A stretch of DNA of 64,000 nt from Candidatus Scalindua sediminis (GCA_008636105.1 VSDH01000001.1:1-64000), one strand, 5' to 3'. Positions 24,260 through 32,803 are shown, counted from the stretch's first letter. Numbers and translations are program-made. Notes: generated by a model from the sequence alone, not told the origin.

Positions 24260-25273
24260 TTAAATATCTCTTCCTACGGCCCTTGCGATTGCTCTCGATT
24301 CTGTCATTAAATTCTCAAATTCCTCGATCGTTATTGTCTGAGGACCATCAACAAAAGCCTTTTCCGGATCCGGATGAACTTCTAATAACAACCCATCAGC
24401 GCCAACTGCGATTGCCCCTTTAGACATTGGTTTCACGAGATCCCGCACTCCCGTGCCATGACTGGGGTCAACAATTATGGGAAGATGTGTTAGTTTCTTA
24501 AGCTGTGGTACTATACTTAAAGACAACGTAAACCTTGTATGGTTCTCAAATGTTCTTATTCCTCTCTCACATAAGATAACATTTGGATTTCCATGTGAAA
24601 GTATATATTCACCAGCAAGTAAAAATTCATCCATAGTAGCTGACATACCACGCTTCAGAATTACGGGCTTTTTACATTCACCGACTGCTTGTAGCAACAG
24701 GAAATTTGCCATGTTTCTTGTTCCTATTTGTAGCACATCGACATAGCTGCTTACCAGCTTTACATGTTCCGGACTTAGCACTTCTGTAACCACAGCTAAT
24801 CCCGTAGCTTCCCTGGCCTTTGCAAGATATTCAAGACCCTCTTCCCTTAAGCCCTGAAAAGAATAAGGATTGGTCCGCGGCTTAAATGCCCCTCCCCTAA
24901 GCGCTATGGCTCCTGCTTTTTTTACCTTATCTGCTATAAAATTAATCTGGTCCTGACTTTCCACGGCACAAGGACCCGCAATTACGCTTACTTTATTGCC
25001 CCCAATTATCTGATCGTTAATTTTAATTTCAGTATCGGTCTTTTTTACTTCTCTACTAGCTATTTTGTATGGAGCTAAGATAGGGACAGCCTTTTCCACA
25101 CCCGGTATTGCACTCCAAAATTCTGGAGAAACATCTCGCTTATCGCCTATTGCAGCAATCACTTTCCTGTTAGTACCTTCTAACAATATTGCCTTACAGC
25201 CAACTTCCTCAACTTTTTCAATCACATGATCAATCTCGCTTTTTCCAACATTCGGCTTCATTACAATTATCAT
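24260..25273 (-). CDS. aroF: 3-deoxy-7-phosphoheptulonate (DAHP) synthase, type I-beta
   Basis: The enzyme condenses phosphoenolpyruvate and erythrose 4-phosphate, the first step of aromatic amino-acid synthesis. The N-terminal about 70 residues (IIVMKPNVGKSEIDHVIEKV) form the ferredoxin/ACT-like regulatory domain known from the TM0343 type. The TIM barrel has SVIAGPCAVES, LRGGAFKPRTNPYSFQG, DVLQIGTRNMANFLLL, LKRGMSATMDEFL and IIVDPSHGTG. At 337 residues it is full length. Upstream lies what looks like a leader-peptide attenuator (25309-25453) that would couple transcription to charged aromatic tRNAs, while the ACT-like domain would give feedback on the enzyme. Confidence 0.96.
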   Translation of the reverse strand: MIIVMKPNVGKSEIDHVIEKVEEVGCKAILLEGTNRKVIAAIGDKRDVSPEFWSAIPGVEKAVPILAPYKIASREVKKTDTEIKINDQIIGGNKVSVIAGPCAVESQDQINFIADKVKKAGAIALRGGAFKPRTNPYSFQGLREEGLEYLAKAREATGLAVVTEVLSPEHVKLVSSYVDVLQIGTRNMANFLLLQAVGECKKPVILKRGMSATMDEFLLAGEYILSHGNPNVILCERGIRTFENHTRFTLSLSIVPQLKKLTHLPIIVDPSHGTGVRDLVKPMSKGAIAVGADGLLLEVHPDPEKAFVDGPQTITIEEFENLMTESRAIARAVGRDI

Positions 25274-25308
25274 ATATATTCCCCAAAAAACGACTGTCTC
25301 TACTAAAT

Positions 25309-25340
25309 AAAAAAACCCTAAAACTTTTAAGTCTTAGGGC
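25309..25340 (-). terminator. Attenuator terminator in the aroF leader
   Basis: On the minus strand CCCTAAGACTT pairs with AAGTTTTAGGG (plus-strand 25316-25339; 11 bp with one G-U; the innermost pairs would open to form the loop) and is followed by seven U residues (25309-25315). It lies 27 nt after the leader-peptide stop and 36 nt before the aroF start, so it can end transcription before the gene. GCCCUAA in its ascending arm is also complementary to UUAGGGC at the end of the leader-peptide frame. Confidence 0.85.
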
Positions 25341-25366
25341 TCTTAAGGAAATCACGTAAACTATCA

Positions 25367-25453
25367 TTAAAAGGCCCTAACAACCTCCTTTTCCTGCCAA
25401 TAACTAAAGCGTAAAAAATCGAAATTACTGTTCAATAAGTAGGTTCCTTTCAT
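25367..25453 (-). CDS. aroL-leader: Leader peptide of the aroF attenuator
   Basis: A 28-codon frame starts at ATG 25453, 7 nt after an AGGG motif, and ends at TAA 25367-25369. Seven of 28 residues are aromatic: Tyr5, Phe11, Phe13, Phe16, Tyr18, Trp19 and Phe28, with the cluster FDFLRFSYW in the middle. The last codons (GTT AGG GCC TTT) contain UUAGGGC, which can pair with the 5' arm of the terminator to form an antiterminator. This is the architecture of classic amino-acid attenuators such as those of pheA and trp. The gene name is a descriptive label, not an established symbol. Confidence 0.8.
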   Translation of the reverse strand: MKGTYLLNSNFDFLRFSYWQEKEVVRAF

Positions 25454-25473
25454 TTTATACCCTAAAACAAGAG

Positions 25474-25500
25474 TTTATATTAACAATATTCGATTGTCAA
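25474..25500 (-). promoter_or_regulatory. Sigma-70-type promoter of the aroF leader
   Basis: On the minus strand TTGACA (25495-25500) and TATAAA (25474-25479) are separated by 15 bp. Transcription would start near 25466, leaving about 13 nt before the leader-peptide ATG at 25453. The -35 is consensus; the spacing is a little short. Confidence 0.65.
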
Positions 25501-25558
25501 GCTCATTTTTAAGGTCAAATATTATTACATTTTTAAGCTCAAAATAGTCAGAAATCAG

Positions 25559-25586
25559 TTGAACGTAAATTCTTAGATGTTATAAT
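25559..25586 (+). promoter_or_regulatory. Sigma-70-type promoter of plsC
   Basis: TTGAAC (25559-25564) and TATAAT (25581-25586) with a 16-bp spacer precede a strong AAGGAGAG Shine-Dalgarno and the ATG at 25613. It is divergent from the aroF promoter, about 60 bp away. Confidence 0.65.
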
Positions 25587-25612
25587 GTGCTCTGATATAA
25601 AAGGAGAGACAT

Positions 25613-26509
25613 ATGGAAAAAACAGTTAAATCTGGAGAATTAGTTAAGAGTAAAAGTTCCCGGAAGTTGTTGGTTGGACAAATTACCATTCTCACATTAC
25701 TCTTTACTGTGGGAAAAGTTACAACCATAATTTCTATCCAAAAGGTAATGATGCTAACTGGCTTATGGACAATCTTCCTGCTGGGAACAATAGTATTAAA
25801 GAATAAAGCATTGAGTTCAATCATTACAAACAGAAATTATCTAACTTACAAACTTAATAAAGAAAACAGTTCTAACATATTAAAATTTCTGGATGTTACT
25901 TTCTTTTTAATCATAAAATATACAGATGTCTTATTTCTCAAGGTATTTTTCAAAATAGAAGCCATAAATACTCACTTAATCCCGAAAGAAGGCGCAATAA
26001 TAATAACCTCAAACCATACTAGCCATTTGGATGGAATGATCTTGCAAGCTACATTTCCAAAAAGAATAACCTACATGATGTTATTAAAGAATTACGAAAC
26101 CTGGGGGAAATGGTTTTACAAATCTCTACACGTAATACCCTTAAAAGAACAAGGTATTAACTGTAATGCATTAAAAGAAGGCTTAGAATTACTAAGAAAC
26201 AATGGGGCCCTCGCCATATTTCCGGAAGGAAAGGTAAGTCTTGATGGTAATCTACAAGATGGAAAACACGGTATCAGTTTCCTGGCAATCAAAAGTAAAG
26301 CAACAGTAGTTCCTGCTTATATTGATGGGGCATTTGAAGTATTACCTGCCGGGGCTTTTTCCCCTCGCTTCTTCAGAAAAATAAAAGTAACATATGGAGA
26401 GCCAATCTATTTTAACAATAAATATATCAATGAAAGAAAAACCCGAGAGCAGGCTACATATAAGATAATGGGGGAAATAAAGAAATTGTCTTGTCTCAAA
26501 GATGCTTAA
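25613..26509 (+). CDS. plsC: 1-acyl-sn-glycerol-3-phosphate acyltransferase (PlsC-like)
   Basis: The 298-residue protein acylates lysophosphatidate or a related acceptor in phospholipid synthesis. Residues about 18-65 contain two hydrophobic segments that anchor it in the inner membrane. The acyltransferase block begins with the H-x4-D motif in ITSNHTSHLDGMIL, continues with WGKWFYKSLHVIPLKEQG, and has the acceptor-binding FPEGKVSLDGNL and VVPAYIDGAFEVLP. The N-terminal extension is longer than in minimal PlsC proteins. It is a single gene, divergent from aroF and convergent with the PQQ-repeat genes. Confidence 0.88.
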   Translation: MEKTVKSGELVKSKSSRKLLVGQITILTLLFTVGKVTTIISIQKVMMLTGLWTIFLLGTIVLKNKALSSIITNRNYLTYKLNKENSSNILKFLDVTFFLIIKYTDVLFLKVFFKIEAINTHLIPKEGAIIITSNHTSHLDGMILQATFPKRITYMMLLKNYETWGKWFYKSLHVIPLKEQGINCNALKEGLELLRNNGALAIFPEGKVSLDGNLQDGKHGISFLAIKSKATVVPAYIDGAFEVLPAGAFSPRFFRKIKVTYGEPIYFNNKYINERKTREQATYKIMGEIKKLSCLKDA

Positions 26510-26526
26510 GAGAACGTTTCTTAGTA

Positions 26527-27705
26527 TTAATTGCCAATTGCATACAAGTGATTATCATTCGAGCCAAAATATACAGTTCCATCTGAACCTATTAATGGCG
26601 ACGACTCAATCCAACCATTAGTTTGATAACTCCACTTAAGTTTTCCTTCCGAGTCTATGGCATAAAGACTACCATCGCTCGAACCGATGTAAACAGTTCC
26701 ATCAGAATCCACTGCTGGTGATGACTCAATCCAACCATTAGTCTTGAAGCTCCATCTAAGAGTGCAGTCAGAATTTATTGCGTATACTTTTTTATCGTAA
26801 GAGCCAAAATATATTGTTCCGTCATTACCTATTGCGGGTGAAGACTGAATAGTCTTTCCCGTATTAACTATCCATTTTCTCTTACCATCTATCCATTTTA
26901 TCTCACCATTTGGATTAATTCCATAAACCCTTCCGTTCTCTGAACCAATATAAACGGTGCCGTCTTCATTGACTGCAGGGGAGGAAAAAGAAGCATAAAC
27001 ATTGCTGCCTATCCTACGCTTCCATTTTTCAGATCCATCAGGGTTCAGGGCATAGATAATTCCTTTGGTTATCATGAAGCAAATCATACCATCTGGTCCA
27101 ATTGATGGTGATGAACTTATAGGGCTATAAAGTTTATTCGTGTAAGTCCATTTCAGATTTCCTGACAAATCTACCGCATACAGACTGCCATCACCTGAAC
27201 CAAAATAAATAATGCCATGCTTTCCTACAGTTGGTGAGGAAAAAATAGCTCCTTCTGTTTCATAATCCCATTTGAGGCTTCCATTTGGATTTACCGCATA
27301 CAGTTTTTTATCTCTTGAGCCAAAATAAATGGTACCGTCATATCCGATGGCAGGAGATGAGGTAACTTCGTCTCCCGTCTTGAAGCTCCACTTGAGTTTA
27401 CCTTCTGGACTAACTGCATATAGTTTTCCATCCACCGAACCGAAATATATTGTGTCATCCAAACCAATTGCCGGCGACGACGTAATCCTTTTTTCAACCT
27501 TAAAACTCCATTTAAGAGTGTTTGCCTGAGCCCCTTTATAAGGACTAACCCCGGTGTGTCTTAAATCACGCCGAAACATCTGCCAGGGAGGATCAACCAG
27601 CTCGGCGTTGGAAGTACAAATCCCGTAGCTGGTAATTACTATAAATGAAAACGTAACCCATAAAACAATAAATCTTTGCAAAAATGTTTTACTAGACATT
27701 TTCAT
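26527..27705 (-). CDS. Secreted PQQ-type beta-propeller protein 1
   Basis: The 392 residues begin with a signal peptide (hydrophobic about 11-28, cleavage probably near CTSNAE). The mature start PPWQMFRRDLRHTGVSPYKG is the usual WxMFRxDxxHTG entry strand. About eight or nine repeats of roughly 40 residues follow, each of the form SSPAIG-DGTIYFGS-DGKLYAV-G-LKWSFKT. This predicts an eight-bladed propeller of the PQQ-dehydrogenase/BamB fold. No calcium- or quinone-binding residues or catalytic Asp can be assigned, so a scaffold or binding role is more likely than a dehydrogenase. It forms a tandem with the paralogue upstream (30-bp gap). Confidence 0.85.
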   Translation of the reverse strand: MKMSSKTFLQRFIVLWVTFSFIVITSYGICTSNAELVDPPWQMFRRDLRHTGVSPYKGAQANTLKWSFKVEKRITSSPAIGLDDTIYFGSVDGKLYAVSPEGKLKWSFKTGDEVTSSPAIGYDGTIYFGSRDKKLYAVNPNGSLKWDYETEGAIFSSPTVGKHGIIYFGSGDGSLYAVDLSGNLKWTYTNKLYSPISSSPSIGPDGMICFMITKGIIYALNPDGSEKWKRRIGSNVYASFSSPAVNEDGTVYIGSENGRVYGINPNGEIKWIDGKRKWIVNTGKTIQSSPAIGNDGTIYFGSYDKKVYAINSDCTLRWSFKTNGWIESSPAVDSDGTVYIGSSDGSLYAIDSEGKLKWSYQTNGWIESSPLIGSDGTVYFGSNDNHLYAIGN

Positions 27706-27735
27706 TCTCCCATAGAATTTGCAATAAAAAGCTCA

Positions 27736-28857
27736 TTATTTATTGTCTCCAACGGCGTAAAAGTTACCATCACTTGAACCAAAATATATTGTGCCGTCTG
27801 AGCCAATTGCTGGTGATGATTTTATTGCCCCACCAGTAGTAAAACTCCACTTAAGCATACCGTCAGGATTAAGTGCATAAATCTTTTTGTCCCATGATCC
27901 AAAATAGACATTTCCATCAGAATCTATCGCCGGAGACGAGGTTATAACTCCAGATGTCTTAAAAGTCCATTTTAAAATTCCATCCGTATTAAGCGCATAA
28001 AGCTTGCTGTCATTAGAACCAAAATAAATGCTTCCGTCTTTACCAATGGCTGGTGAGGAATCAATCCATTTTCTTGTTTGAAAATACCATTTCAACGTGC
28101 TGTCAGGATTAAGTGCATAAAAATTACCATCATTTGAACCAAAATATATTGTGCCGTCTGAGCCAATTGCAGGTGACGAAGTGATCTTCCCCTTCCGCTT
28201 GCGCCATTTAAGTTTACCTTCCTGATTTATAGCATAAATATAACCATCGTTCGAACCAAAATATATTGTACCTTCTTCATTTATCGCAGGAGAGGAATCC
28301 ACATATTTACGGGTAGCAAAAGCCCATAGAATTATCCCCTTTGGACTTATTGCATACAATTTGTAATTATCTGAACCCAAATAAATATTGCCGTTGGCGG
28401 CAATAGCAGGCGAAGAAGAAATCCGACCTTTTATCTGTATCTTCCACTTAAGTTTCCCATTAAAATCGAGCGCAAAGATTTTGCCATTCCACCCACAAAC
28501 ATAAATAACATCATCCAAGCCTATCGCAGGGGTTGAATATATCTTACCTCCAGTATCGTAGAACCACTTAATCGCACCGTCTGGTTTTATCGCATAAAGT
28601 TTCCCATCGTGAGAACCTACATAAATTGTGCCATCACGCCTAATTACAGGAGATGAATCAATACTATCCCTTGTTGGGAATTTCCACTTAAGATTATTCG
28701 TCTTGGGCCCCAAAAGTGTGCTACGTCCAGTATTCTGGGAATCATGGCGAAAACCAGTCCACGATGCACTTAACTCTTGTGCATAAATAACATATGCTTT
28801 CAAACAAAAAAATATGTTGAAAGCAATTAAAAAACCAAGTACCCTAAAAACAAAAAT
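27736..28857 (-). CDS. Secreted PQQ-type beta-propeller protein 2, probable AUU start
   Basis: The repeat part (ASWTGFRHDSQNTGRSTLLGP, then repeats such as SSPAIGSDGTIYFGSNDGNF) is paralogous to protein 1 downstream. The first standard start in frame is TTG 28803, which would leave only LKAYVIYA before the mature protein and has no Shine-Dalgarno. Eighteen codons further upstream an ATT at 28857 lies 8 nt after AAAGGAG. From there the protein starts FVFRVLGFLIAFNIFFCL, a perfect signal peptide. I therefore annotate the AUU as the likely start; a sequence error in an ATG is the alternative. The propeller has about eight blades, with no visible active site. Confidence 0.7.
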   Translation of the reverse strand: MFVFRVLGFLIAFNIFFCLKAYVIYAQELSASWTGFRHDSQNTGRSTLLGPKTNNLKWKFPTRDSIDSSPVIRRDGTIYVGSHDGKLYAIKPDGAIKWFYDTGGKIYSTPAIGLDDVIYVCGWNGKIFALDFNGKLKWKIQIKGRISSSPAIAANGNIYLGSDNYKLYAISPKGIILWAFATRKYVDSSPAINEEGTIYFGSNDGYIYAINQEGKLKWRKRKGKITSSPAIGSDGTIYFGSNDGNFYALNPDSTLKWYFQTRKWIDSSPAIGKDGSIYFGSNDSKLYALNTDGILKWTFKTSGVITSSPAIDSDGNVYFGSWDKKIYALNPDGMLKWSFTTGGAIKSSPAIGSDGTIYFGSSDGNFYAVGDNK

Positions 28858-28974
28858 ATTTTCTTCTCCTTTAATGTCTTGATTACGTTGGCAATTTTTA
28901 TAATATAATACAGTTTTGACTTATAATATATTTAAAAATTTGATTAACCTCTTTTGTGCGATTATTAAATTGAA

Positions 28975-30024
28975 ATGAGTAAAATACATTTAAAGATATT
29001 TCTATTCCTCATGCTTACAGTTGGACAATCCATTACAAGTACAGAATTGCTCAAGGCAGAAACCCCTCTCAATGATGAAAGCACTTCTGTCAATATTTCT
29101 GAACAGCATCCAGTAATCTTCTTTGAAAACGCAGATTTTAATTTTGGTAAAATTTTCAAAGGACAAAAGGTTGAATATGTATACAAATTTGAAAATCGAG
29201 GAAAAGGTATCCTGGAAATTAGCAAAGTAAAAACTTCTTGTGGATGTACGGCAGCAATGTTAACCAATAAAATTATATCGCCCGGTAAAACAGGAGAAAT
29301 TAAGGCAACCTTTAATTCTGGTTCTTATAAAGGGAATGTAACCAAGAGCATAACCGTTTTAAGCAACGATCCAAATTCTCCAAAATACAAACTAACACTT
29401 TCCGGAGAAATCATAGAAGAGATAATTGTAAAACCACGAAATATTAACTTTGGTTCGATTTATTTAGGCACGAAAATAGACAAAACAATCACAATTAAAT
29501 CGCTAACAGAGCCTAACTTCAAGATAAAAAAAATTACACCATCTAAACCATTTGTAAATGCCTCAATTGTAGAAAGGAATAACGAAGAATATATCATCAA
29601 GGCAACACTAAAAGATAATCTTGAAATTGGGAGATTTAGTGGTGTAATATATCTACAAACTGACAATCCAAGGCAACCAAAGGCCACAATACCGTTTTTT
29701 GGAGAAATAATTGGAGACATTACCACTTATCCAAAAAAAATTTACTATGGTCGCGTCATAAAGGGAAAAGAAATAACTCAAAAAATCTTCGTTAAGATAA
29801 ATAAGAATGATATAAAGATTTTAAACAGTAAGGTCTCACCAGATTATCTAAGCACTAAAATTATTGAGAAATATGAAAAAAATAATCCCCATTACTTAAT
29901 TGAAATAAAATTAAACAAAGAAGCAACTATCGGCAAGCTAAACGGATTGCTAGAACTTCAAACTAACAGCAAAATACAACCCACTATAAGAATACCAATA
30001 ATAGGAGAAATACAAAAAGGATAA
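28975..30024 (+). CDS. DUF1573 domain protein, secreted
   Basis: The 349-residue protein starts with a signal peptide (about 1-22). The first domain (about 45-140) is a canonical DUF1573/HYDIN-like immunoglobulin fold: FNFGKIFKGQKVEYVYKFENRGKGILEISKVKTSCGCTAA, with the conserved SCGC. Two more related beta-domains follow (about 145-240 and 245-345), beginning PRNINFGSIYLGTKID and PKKIYYGRVIKGKEI. Such proteins are frequent in Bacteroidetes and Planctomycetota envelopes; the function is not known. It is divergent from the PQQ-repeat pair and followed by a 180-bp spacer. Confidence 0.88.
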   Translation: MSKIHLKIFLFLMLTVGQSITSTELLKAETPLNDESTSVNISEQHPVIFFENADFNFGKIFKGQKVEYVYKFENRGKGILEISKVKTSCGCTAAMLTNKIISPGKTGEIKATFNSGSYKGNVTKSITVLSNDPNSPKYKLTLSGEIIEEIIVKPRNINFGSIYLGTKIDKTITIKSLTEPNFKIKKITPSKPFVNASIVERNNEEYIIKATLKDNLEIGRFSGVIYLQTDNPRQPKATIPFFGEIIGDITTYPKKIYYGRVIKGKEITQKIFVKINKNDIKILNSKVSPDYLSTKIIEKYEKNNPHYLIEIKLNKEATIGKLNGLLELQTNSKIQPTIRIPIIGEIQKG

Positions 30025-30204
30025 TAGTTCACCATAGAGATAAATTGTGCGAAATTTTCTAATAAAGGTTCAAAAGCCATACAAAACCTGTCTAATAGAA
30101 CGGGTTGCAACTTGAAAGAATGATTAATGTTTTTTCCATCACTCCAGTAATTTTATACTCTAAGTCTGTCGTTCACTTTGTTGTGTTAAAACCAAAAAAC
30201 TAAC

Positions 30205-31608
30205 ATGTTAAAAACCCACAGTAAATTTTTTGAAACATTGGTCTTGCTTCTTGATTGGATAACCCTTTCATGTTCATGGTTATTGGCCTATTACATACGT
30301 TTTTACATTCCTATTATTCCGACACATAAAGGTATCCCCTCATTTTACACATATGTTCCTCTTCTCATTATCATGATTCCACTCTGGTTTATAGTGTTTA
30401 AGGCCCTTGGTCTTTACAGGCCAAGAAGAATCTCATCCAAGGTTGCAGAAGTAGTGGACATTGGTAAGGCAACTTCAATTGCTACCTTAATTTTAATTAC
30501 ATTAACATTCTTTGTAGCGAGACAGGAGTTTTCAAGGGTTTTTTTCCTGTATTTCTGGATAATAAGCATTGTCGCCTTGTGTATTAGCAGAATACTTTTC
30601 CGTGAGTTTTTAAGACTCATCAGGAAAAGGGGCTACAATCTACGATATGCCTTGATCGTTGGCACAGGAAATCTAGGCCAGGATATTACTGATAAAATAC
30701 AGGGGCATCCTGAACTCGGGATTGAGATTAGAGGTTTTTTAAGTGAGGATACTTCACAGGTTGGCAATGCAGTGAAAGGATATCAAGTACTGGATACTTA
30801 TGAAAATATTCGAAATATTATAACAAACCATAAGATCGACATGGTCTTAATAGCCCTTCCCCTTAGCGCCCATGAGAAGTTGAAATCAATTCTTGACAAC
30901 ATAGCGGACGAGATGGTTTCAGTCATGATACTCCCAGATTTATTCGAATTTATTACATTGAGGGGGGGTGTCGGAGAGTTTGAGGGAATGCCCATAATCA
31001 GTTTAAGAGATTCTCCGCTATATGGTTGGAATAGAGTAATTAAAAGGATTACGGATATATTATTGTCTTTGGTCATAATATTAGTCACTTCACCCTTAAT
31101 GTTTGTTATCTCCATTCTGATAAAAACAATGTCCCCGGGGCCAATACTGTACAAACAGGATAGAATGGGCTTAGATGGTAAGGTTTTTGCGATGTTGAAA
31201 TATAGGACTATGGGAATCGAGGCAGAAGAAGAAACTGGCCCTATGTGGGCAACAGAAAATGATCATCGCAGGACATTGGTTGGTACTTTTTTACGAAAGA
31301 CCAGTCTGGACGAGCTTCCTCAATTCTTTAACGTGCTGAAGGGGGATATGAGTATCGTTGGTCCAAGGCCTGAGAGGCCGCATTTTATCCAGCAATTCAG
31401 AAGCAAGATACCAAAGTATATGTTAAGACATAAGATGAAGGCCGGCATTACAGGATGGGCGCAAGTCAACGGATGGAGGGGGAATACATCACTCGAGAAA
31501 AGAATTGAGTATGATTTGTACTATATAGAAAATTGGAGATTTATGTTTGATTTTGAAATAATGTGGAGGACTATTTGGAGAGGCTTTATAAGTAAAAATG
31601 CATACTAA
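30205..31608 (+). CDS. Undecaprenyl-phosphate sugar phosphotransferase (WcaJ/WbaP-like)
   Basis: The enzyme transfers a sugar-1-phosphate to undecaprenyl phosphate, the first step of an exopolysaccharide or O-antigen unit. It has 467 residues: four N-terminal membrane helices (about 10-115), a CoA-binding-like Rossmann domain (about 140-265, ALIVGTGNLGQDI), a further helix (about 280-305) and the catalytic domain. The latter has MLKYRTM, RKTSLDELPQFFNVLKGDMSIVGPRPERP and AGITGWAQVNGWRGNTS. The donor sugar is probably glucose or galactose, which the sequence cannot settle. It is 39 bp from the EamA gene, perhaps co-transcribed. Confidence 0.92.
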   Translation: MLKTHSKFFETLVLLLDWITLSCSWLLAYYIRFYIPIIPTHKGIPSFYTYVPLLIIMIPLWFIVFKALGLYRPRRISSKVAEVVDIGKATSIATLILITLTFFVARQEFSRVFFLYFWIISIVALCISRILFREFLRLIRKRGYNLRYALIVGTGNLGQDITDKIQGHPELGIEIRGFLSEDTSQVGNAVKGYQVLDTYENIRNIITNHKIDMVLIALPLSAHEKLKSILDNIADEMVSVMILPDLFEFITLRGGVGEFEGMPIISLRDSPLYGWNRVIKRITDILLSLVIILVTSPLMFVISILIKTMSPGPILYKQDRMGLDGKVFAMLKYRTMGIEAEEETGPMWATENDHRRTLVGTFLRKTSLDELPQFFNVLKGDMSIVGPRPERPHFIQQFRSKIPKYMLRHKMKAGITGWAQVNGWRGNTSLEKRIEYDLYYIENWRFMFDFEIMWRTIWRGFISKNAY

Positions 31609-31647
31609 AAAAACTTTCTATAAACCAAAACTTCTTAATCAGTTTAA

Positions 31648-32514
31648 ATGAACTGGTTTATATATGCCTTTATATGCGCTTTGAGTGTGGCAACAGCAGA
31701 TGCCCTTAGCAAAAAGGCATTAGCAACTAATAACGACACATATCTTGTTGCCCTGGTCAGAATCGGCTATGCAGTTCCCTTCATGGTCTTTATCATTCCC
31801 TTCATCGATATACCTGAACTTGATAGCGTCTTTTTTATAGCCACCTTCCTGGTCCTTCCATTTGACATAATAGCTTTGCTGCTATATATGAAGGCCATAA
31901 GTATATCACCCCTTTCACTAACACTCCCGTTTTTATCTTTAACGCCGGTCTTTTTGATTGGAACGTCATATATTATCTTAGGAGAAAATCCCAGCAAAAC
32001 CGGTCTTATAGGAATAATTTTAGTCGTAATTGGCGCCTATTTGTTAAATGTTCATGCAATCAAGCAAGGATTTCTTGAACCATTAAGAGCCGTAGTCAAA
32101 GAGAAAGGATCCATATTAATGATTATTGTTGCTTTCATATTCAGTATAACAGCAACCTTTGGCAAAATGGCCGTACAACATTCAAGCCCAATATTTTTTA
32201 GTGTATTTTATTCGATTTTATTGTCAGCTTTTTTGTTTTTAATAGTAAGTTTTAAGACCAAACGTGTTTTGTCAAAAATAGTTTCCCAACCATTACTTTT
32301 CCTTTTTATTGGAATATCTATGGCAATCATGATGATTACACACATGAAGGCAATTAATCTTGTTGAAGTATCTTACATGATTTCTGTAAAGCGCTTGAGC
32401 CTCCTCATTGGTGTTATTTATGGTGCTGTGTTCTTCAAGGAAACTAATATTAAGGAAAGATTTTTAGGAAGTGCTATTATGCTTTCAGGGGTAATTTTGA
32501 TTTTATATAATTAG
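31648..32514 (+). CDS. EamA-family (DMT superfamily) transporter
   Basis: This 288-residue membrane protein has ten predicted helices in two EamA repeats (about 1-135 and 150-288). Conserved elements include SVATADALSKKAL in helix 1, SPLSLTLPFLSLTPVFLIGTSYIILGE in the first repeat and VSYMISVKRLSLLIGVIYGAVFFKE in the second. The latter matches EamA members linked to surface-polysaccharide loci. It may export a sugar nucleotide, lipid-linked sugar or amino acid. It lies downstream of the sugar phosphotransferase on the same strand, so a polysaccharide role is possible. Confidence 0.85.
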   Translation: MNWFIYAFICALSVATADALSKKALATNNDTYLVALVRIGYAVPFMVFIIPFIDIPELDSVFFIATFLVLPFDIIALLLYMKAISISPLSLTLPFLSLTPVFLIGTSYIILGENPSKTGLIGIILVVIGAYLLNVHAIKQGFLEPLRAVVKEKGSILMIIVAFIFSITATFGKMAVQHSSPIFFSVFYSILLSAFLFLIVSFKTKRVLSKIVSQPLLFLFIGISMAIMMITHMKAINLVEVSYMISVKRLSLLIGVIYGAVFFKETNIKERFLGSAIMLSGVILILYN

Positions 32515-32557
32515 TATCTGTTGCGGAAAGCTAAAATGCCCAAAAAGATCATTTTTA

Positions 32558-32602
32558 CCCCCACAGCTTGCTCGCTTGCGCTTCGCAAGCTAGCAGTGGG
32601 GG
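32558..32602. repeat. GC-rich palindromic repeat, copy 4
   Basis: CCCCCACAGCTTGC at the left mirrors an imperfect GCAAGCTAGCAGTGGGGG at the right, with inner CGCTTGCG/CGCAAGC pairing. The outer arms match the palindromes near 8967, 11411 and 15356. Confidence 0.65.
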
Positions 32603-32623
32603 CTGAACCAGGTCCCGAAAAAG

Positions 32624-32719
32624 GTCATGCTGAATTTATTTCAGCATCTCTTTCAGGATCTCCGATTTCAGAATCTATATATATCAAGATGTTAAGAGAC
32701 CCTGAAACGAGTTCAGGGT
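32624..32719. repeat. Two-hairpin dispersed repeat
   Basis: ATGCTGAA...TTCAGCAT (32627-32647) and ACCCTGAA...TTCAGGGT (32699-32719) form two hairpins. This type of sequence is found dispersed in many bacterial genomes, where it yields spurious peptides containing HAEFISAS, as it does here. Confidence 0.6.
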
Positions 32720-32751
32720 AACAATATAGTGATTTTTCCTAAAATTAATAC

Positions 32752-32803
32752 AACCACCCCTTTATCCCCTCCTTAACAAGGAGGGGAAGAGGGGTGGTTT
32801 TTA
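32752..32803 (+). terminator. Terminator after the EamA gene
   Basis: AACCACCCCTTTATCCCCTCC pairs with GGAGGGGAAGAGGGGTGGTT around a short TTAACAA loop, and T residues follow on the plus strand. It could terminate the sugar-transferase/EamA transcript. Similar long C-rich hairpins are also known as repeats, so a dual nature is possible. Confidence 0.65.

Noticed and set aside
32521-32721. Plus-strand ORF of 66 codons after the EamA gene
   Set aside because: It is read entirely from dispersed repeat DNA, giving the well-known spurious HAEFISAS peptide; no ribosome site.
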